Shown piece by piece: positions 31,512 to 35,305 of a DNA stretch of 35,305 nucleotides. A program made the position numbers and the translations under genes. The DNA lies in contig JANYAY010000004.1 of NCBI GenBank assembly GCA_025361065.1, forward strand, positions 1 through 35,305, read 5' to 3'. This DNA comes from Deltaproteobacteria bacterium. Its GTDB lineage: Bacteria > Desulfobacterota > Syntrophia > Syntrophales > Smithellaceae. The notes beneath the pieces are model-generated. The model was not told the origin of the DNA. It did not search any database and saw only the letters and a list, made by a program, of their open reading frames with translations. Within the stretch, counting starts at the first letter, position 1; each line of letters starts with the position of its first letter.

Positions 31512-33215
31512 TTAAGACAGGGACAGCAGATAAGTGCGGAGGTTTTTTCTGGATTGGTTCAGGCCGAGCTTCCGGCGAATATTGTTCCGGTGAAACTCAA
31601 CGCCCCGCTCGGAGACGTTGATCAGCGAGGCGATTTCCTTTGATGTTTTGCCTTCCTTGACGAGGCCGGCCACCTGTATCTCCGCCGGGGTGAGGTTCAG
31701 ATAGTGGCCCGACAGGCGCTGCATGAAAGGCGAAATGATTTCCTGAAGATTGGTATCCAGGATGTCCACATAGATCCGCTGACGGTCATTGAGGCGGCAC
31801 CCCCGCAGCCGTTCCAGGCCCGGCAGCAGCAGCCCCCGGACATTAGCCAGGACTTTTTCCTCTAAATCATTCTTGTCCTTTTCCCGCTGGTTGAGCAGAA
31901 CCTTCAGGGCGGTGTTGGTTTCCTCGAGATGCAGGGCGTTGAGCTGAAGTTCCCGTTCCTTCTGACGGAGTCTCCGCTCGGCGACCTTGCGTTCCTCAAT
32001 CTCCCGGCGCAAATTGGTGTTGGCCTCAGTCAACTCCCGCGTCCTTTCGGCCACCCGATCTTCGAGTTCTTCCAGGGCTTGCCGGAGGGCCTTCTGGGCA
32101 AGGTTTTTCTCCGTCACATCCACGAAGGAACACATCAGGCAAATCGGCCGGCCCCCATCGTCGGTGACGAGGTGAGCGGATAGCTGAACAGTCAGGACGC
32201 GACCATCCCGGGCCATGCCACTGATCTCGCCCAGCCAGTTTCCGTTTTGCAAAACGCTCCGGATGATGGCCTCGGCCTCCTGCTCCGACTGGGCAAAGGT
32301 TGTGACGGAGCGCCCGATGATCTCGGTGGGATCATCGTTACCCCAAAGGCGGAGCACGGAATCATTCACATAGGTAATGCGTCCATGAAGGTCGCCGAAA
32401 GCGATGGCGTTGATGGATGAAGTGATCGCATAGTCCTTGATCCGCAACTCCTCGAAGGCCTGCTTGGAGCGCGTGACATCGATGAAGGAGCATAGGGTGC
32501 ACACGGGCTCGCCATCATCATCGCGAATCAGACTGGCCGACAGGTGGACGACGATCGGCGATCCATCCTTCTTCCTCCCGGTTATTTCGCCGGTCCAGCT
32601 TCCCTGCTCTAAGACAATGGCGAAAATGGCCGAAGCCTCCTCCTGGGAGTCGGCGAAGGACAGTATGGACGAGCCGAGGACCTCCTCCAGGGTATAACCT
32701 CCGAAAAGGGCGAGGGCAGCAGCATTGCCGTCAGTCAACCGGCCTTCGAGATCACCGAAGACCATACCGTTGACGGAGGAGGCGATGGCGCTGCTCTTGA
32801 TCCGCAACTCCTCGAGGGCCTGCTTGGAGCGCGTGACATCGATGAAGGAGCACAGGGTGCACACGGGCTCGCCATCCTCATCGCGAATCAGACTGGCCGA
32901 CAGGTGAACGACGATCGGCGATCCGTCCTTCTTCCTCCCGGTTACTTCGCCGGTCCAGCTTCCCTGCTCTAAGACAATGGCGAAAATGGCCGCCGCCTCC
33001 TCCTGGGAGTCGGCGAAGGAAAGGACGGACCAGCCCAGGACTTCATCCAGGGTATAGCCACCAAACAGGGCGAGGGCAGCAGCATTACCGTCAGTTATCC
33101 GGCCTTCGAGATCGCCGAAGGCCATGCCGTTGACGGAGGAGGCAATGGCGCTGCTCTTGACGAGCAATTCTTCCAGCAGGCGAGCGCTGCTTTTACGGGC
33201 AGTCGATTTACTCAT
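31512..33215 (-). CDS. triple-PAS LuxR-type transcriptional regulator
   Basis: A 567-residue soluble protein. Three PAS domains lie at about 20-139, 140-259 and 260-385, each ending in the PAC-type motif LCSFIDVTRSK or MCSFVDVTEKN. A coiled coil (about 385-455, rich in E, R and L) follows. The C terminus (about 505-567) is a LuxR/GerE helix-turn-helix: LTPAEIQVAGLVKEGKTSKEIA and NVSERGVEFHRNNIRRKLG. There is no kinase or receiver domain, so ligand or redox sensing by PAS is probably coupled directly to DNA binding. The first two PAS units are nearly identical, at protein and DNA level, with a period of exactly 360 bp. GGGAGA precedes the ATG. No target operon is evident; it stands alone. Confidence 0.85.
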   Translation of the reverse strand: MSKSTARKSSARLLEELLVKSSAIASSVNGMAFGDLEGRITDGNAAALALFGGYTLDEVLGWSVLSFADSQEEAAAIFAIVLEQGSWTGEVTGRKKDGSPIVVHLSASLIRDEDGEPVCTLCSFIDVTRSKQALEELRIKSSAIASSVNGMVFGDLEGRLTDGNAAALALFGGYTLEEVLGSSILSFADSQEEASAIFAIVLEQGSWTGEITGRKKDGSPIVVHLSASLIRDDDGEPVCTLCSFIDVTRSKQAFEELRIKDYAITSSINAIAFGDLHGRITYVNDSVLRLWGNDDPTEIIGRSVTTFAQSEQEAEAIIRSVLQNGNWLGEISGMARDGRVLTVQLSAHLVTDDGGRPICLMCSFVDVTEKNLAQKALRQALEELEDRVAERTRELTEANTNLRREIEERKVAERRLRQKERELQLNALHLEETNTALKVLLNQREKDKNDLEEKVLANVRGLLLPGLERLRGCRLNDRQRIYVDILDTNLQEIISPFMQRLSGHYLNLTPAEIQVAGLVKEGKTSKEIASLINVSERGVEFHRNNIRRKLGLNQSRKNLRTYLLSLS

Positions 33216-33676
33216 GGATCTCCCTTCTCTTTCACCTTAAAATAAGACCTTTTAATAACTCCATCATTCGTCATTCCGGCGAAGAGACTGTGTCACAATT
33301 ATTATGTCTGTCATACCGGCCCGGCATGCGCCGGGTCTTACTCCAGCCCAAAGCCCGGCGAATGAGACTGCGTCGCAATTATTATGTCTGTCATACCGGC
33401 GAAAGCCGGTATCCAGTAAAGTTATATCTGGTTCCCGACTTTCGTCGGGACGACGTCTGGATACCGATTCGCGTGCCCTCTCGTGACCTTCAGGTTATCA
33501 GGGTATTCATCGGCATGACGCTGTTGATAGAACTATTTCTATTACGACACAGTCTCTTTCGCCGGAATGACAACATTGAGATATATTGTTGACGGAGTAA
33601 TAGCTGATGCAAGATATCTCCCTTTGGTCGATGTGAAAAAATAGTACTGATATACAACAATACTTCACGGATAAAT
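33216..33676. repeat. repeat block with MR1, MR3-fragment and m19
   Basis: No gene is supported. An MR1 composite runs 33284-33556, with another left end near 33363 (GAGACTGCGTCGCAAT). A piece of MR3 (TTCGCGTGCCC...AGGGTATT, 33469-33509) sits in the loop of an MR1 hairpin. The flanks are GAA and TTTC, not a direct duplication, so two elements have probably recombined. Confidence 0.6.
33479..33497. repeat. m19 micro-insert in an MR3 fragment
   Basis: TCTCGTGACCTTCAGGTTA interrupts GCCC...TCAGGGTATT at the position where the MR3 arm at 786-962 carries the same unit. Confidence 0.55.
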
Positions 33677-34411
33677 TTAAAATGAAAATCTTGCTCCGAG
33701 ATAAATATTATGGCTTCCGTAATGTAATATTGTATCTCCCAGCCGTGGATTTGATGTGGCAAAATATCTATATTTAAGATCTATGGTAAATCTTGGAGTC
33801 ACAGCATAACCGACACCGGCGCCAAACTGGTACGCAAATACCACCACATCATTGCTTTCTGTCGTAAAAACGCCTCCGCTTAAAACAGGCATTGCGCTTA
33901 TGCTGTACCTGGCAGCCCCCACACCGGCACTAAGGTATGGTGTCACGGCAGTTTTATTTTTCATGTCGAGGTAGCCGTTGAATAACAAGGCCAGAGTCGA
34001 AATTTCACCGGATGCACCGGGGTCGATTACCCCAATGCGTACTTTACTTAAGTCATTTTTTTGGTAGGAGATCTCCGCTTCGCACCTTCCATAATCGAAA
34101 CCAAACCCCGCTGCTGCTCCCAGGGCAAATCCGAGAGCTGTTTCCATATCTCCGTGCATCGCAGCGTTGCCGATATCAGTACTTTGCGTCCTGGCGAGAC
34201 CTAAATTAGCACTGATATAATTGAAATCATCTTTTTTTTCGCTGATAACCTGATCACTTTTGGCTTCTATTGCTTTAGCAGGAATAACCGTTCCCCCGGA
34301 AAGTTGATCCTTCTTCGAATCTTTCAATTCCTCCGCAAACAAAATTGAATTAAATGATAAAAAAAAGATACCGATTAAGAGACAAAAAATAATTTTTGCA
34401 GTTGTTTTCAC
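33677..34411 (-). CDS. outer-membrane beta-barrel protein (OmpW/OmpX-like size)
   Basis: A 244-residue exported protein. The N terminus KTTAKIIFCLLIGIFFLSF is a signal peptide with likely cleavage after ILFA. After a charged linker (about residues 28-60), alternating hydrophobic strands make up an eight-stranded-type barrel, with ISYQKNDLSKVRIGV and YLSAGVGAARYSI among them. It ends in YLGARFSF, the terminal aromatic residue that barrel assembly recognises. The start is GTG 34411, preceded by GGGGAG with a 6-bp gap; a longer frame to 34513 exists but reads through an MR5-type repeat and has no ribosome site. It is isolated by repeats on both sides. Function is unknown. Confidence 0.75.
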   Translation of the reverse strand: MKTTAKIIFCLLIGIFFLSFNSILFAEELKDSKKDQLSGGTVIPAKAIEAKSDQVISEKKDDFNYISANLGLARTQSTDIGNAAMHGDMETALGFALGAAAGFGFDYGRCEAEISYQKNDLSKVRIGVIDPGASGEISTLALLFNGYLDMKNKTAVTPYLSAGVGAARYSISAMPVLSGGVFTTESNDVVVFAYQFGAGVGYAVTPRFTIDLKYRYFATSNPRLGDTILHYGSHNIYLGARFSF

Positions 34412-34472
34412 AATAATCTCCCCTGAAGAATTTTGATTCGAGTATACCGGTTTCTCCCGCATATCATGATTG

Positions 34473-34869
34473 GAGACCTTGGCAAAACTGCATAAAACAA
34501 CCAAGTATGTCATACCGGCGGAAGCCGGTATCCAGTAACTTTGAGCTGGCTCCCGGCTATTTTAACCTGCTGGTTACAAGTCCGGGACAATCCCTGGATT
34601 CCGGCTTCCTAGACTGTGTCGCAATAGCAAATAAAACCATCAACACCGTCATGCCGGTGAAAACCGGTATCTAGACGTCGTCCCGACGAAAGTCGGGAAC
34701 CAGATATGACAATACTGGATTCCGGGTCGCGCTTCGCTAGCACGGAATGACAAAATGGTAATTACGACACAGTCTCTGCCGCCGGAATGACAATCTTAGC
34801 GGTGTTTTGCCTAATTGCAACACAGTCTCTTTACCGGAATGACGAATAAAGGAGTTATGCAAAGGTCTC
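34473..34869. repeat. MR5 element with nested MR1 copies, perfect 5-bp duplication
   Basis: The ends are GAGACCTTGGCAAAACTGCA and the inverted TGCAAAGGTCTC. GATTG flanks it exactly (34468-34472 and 34870-34874). Inside are MR1 ends at 34611 and 34776 and a further MR1 right end near 34827. It separates the outer-membrane gene from the end of the window and may hold that gene's promoter. Confidence 0.8.
34563..34581. repeat. m19 micro-insert
   Basis: TAACCTGCTGGTTACAAGT interrupts a CCCGG...CCGGG hairpin inside the MR5 element. The orientation is as at 176-194. Confidence 0.55.
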
Positions 34870-34928
34870 GATTGCTACGGTGTCTCCTTTTACTGCTTGA
34901 TTTCCTGACGGTGCCATAATATTGCAAC

Positions 34929-35035
34929 CAATCAACCACCTCGCGAGCTCGCTGTCGAGGTATGAAATGAACGTCATTATACCGCGAGCTCGCTCACGAG
35001 AATTAACACTCGTCCCGAGTGAGCGTGATTAACGT
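34929..35035. repeat. MR4 structured repeat, copy 2
   Basis: TCAACCACCTCGCGAGCTCG and GTATGAAATGAACGTCATTA match copy 1 at 30480-30588. The second stem here is CACTCGTCCCGAGTG. The two copies share an orientation. Confidence 0.6.
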
Positions 35036-35305
35036 TTGTAATCTTGCATATTTTGCCAGAATTTTCAATCACCGAGAAGAACTAAACACAAATTCGTTGA
35101 CTAATTTTTAAATCGCCGCCCGGCTCCGCAACTTTCTCTGTCCGAAAGAATAATGTTTCTCCATAACCGGGAAGGGACTTGAAGTCTTGCGGGAAAATCA
35201 GCGGTGAGCAACTGCTCGCCCGCCGGATTGGCTCGTTAGACGAGGATTTGTTTTTGATTTTAGCGGGTATTTCGTTGGATTTTCGAGGTTGTCAATTTCC
35301 AAATC
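35036..35305. other. gap at window end, nothing identified
   Basis: I see no supported gene. A - strand frame entering from the window edge gives about 36 codons (DLEIDNLENPTKYPL and onward) before a stop. It could be the 3' end of a gene beyond the window, but I cannot identify it. Confidence 0.25.

Noticed and set aside
35200-35250. Possible integron attC site (GGCTCGTTAGAC resembles the core GTTRRRY)
   Set aside because: No matching inverse core (RYYYAAC with complementary arm) is found upstream, and no integrase or cassette array is seen.

Overview
The window looks like chromosomal DNA of an anaerobic Desulfobacterota-type (former Deltaproteobacteria) bacterium. This is an inference from three things: a 4-hydroxybutyryl-CoA dehydratase with its full Fe-S ligand set, a polyamine gene pair, and dense palindromic intergenic repeats of the 'GTCATTCCGGCGAAAGCCGGAATCC' general style. 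There is no rRNA, tRNA, CRISPR array or recognisable transposase gene. Family labels MR1-MR5 and m19 below are mine.

Layout: 1-991 is a repeat block. 992-3956 holds two transporters (AspT-type and MFS). 4197-9127 is cluster A, a compact + strand operon behind a good sigma70-type promoter: VOC/epimerase-like protein, extended SDR, small SCP2-like protein, thiamine diphosphate (TPP) enzyme and zinc alcohol dehydrogenase. 9268-9578 is a broken lipoprotein gene and 9707-11167 is abfD-like. 11544-13606 is an overlapping pair of M19 'dipeptidase' and proline racemase/hydroxyproline epimerase. 13720-16150 is a deoxyhypusine/homospermidine synthase-like gene plus ornithine decarboxylase, probably putrescine to homospermidine.

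The - strand from 23528 down to 19076 is cluster B: cupin, RpiB/LacA-like isomerase, a second TPP enzyme, and a Gfo/Idh/MocA dehydrogenase fused to a C-terminal SCP2 domain. It is followed by a SulP-STAS-cNMP transporter (18975-16744). After a repeat block come a GH43/GH32-like propeller (24669-25634) and a - strand pair: a 612-residue methyltransferase-like protein of unknown function and a fatty acyl-CoA reductase. Then come an XRE gene remnant, a DUF433/DUF5615 toxin-antitoxin-like pair, a three-PAS LuxR regulator with a recent 360-bp internal duplication, and an outer-membrane barrel.

Two things stand out. (1) Both catabolic-looking clusters pair a TPP carbon-carbon lyase/ligase-type enzyme with an SCP2 lipid-carrier domain, in one case fused to a sugar/cyclitol-type dehydrogenase. 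This hints at lipid-bound or CoA-bound substrates. (2) The intergenic DNA is a nested set of small inverted-repeat elements. Target duplications can be read directly: 4 bp GAAA/TTTC for MR1, 9 bp for MR2, 5 bp for MR5. Copies sit inside copies, preferentially at the GAAA loop of the older hairpins. A separate 19-bp unit (m19) occurs immediately before the same loop in several places.
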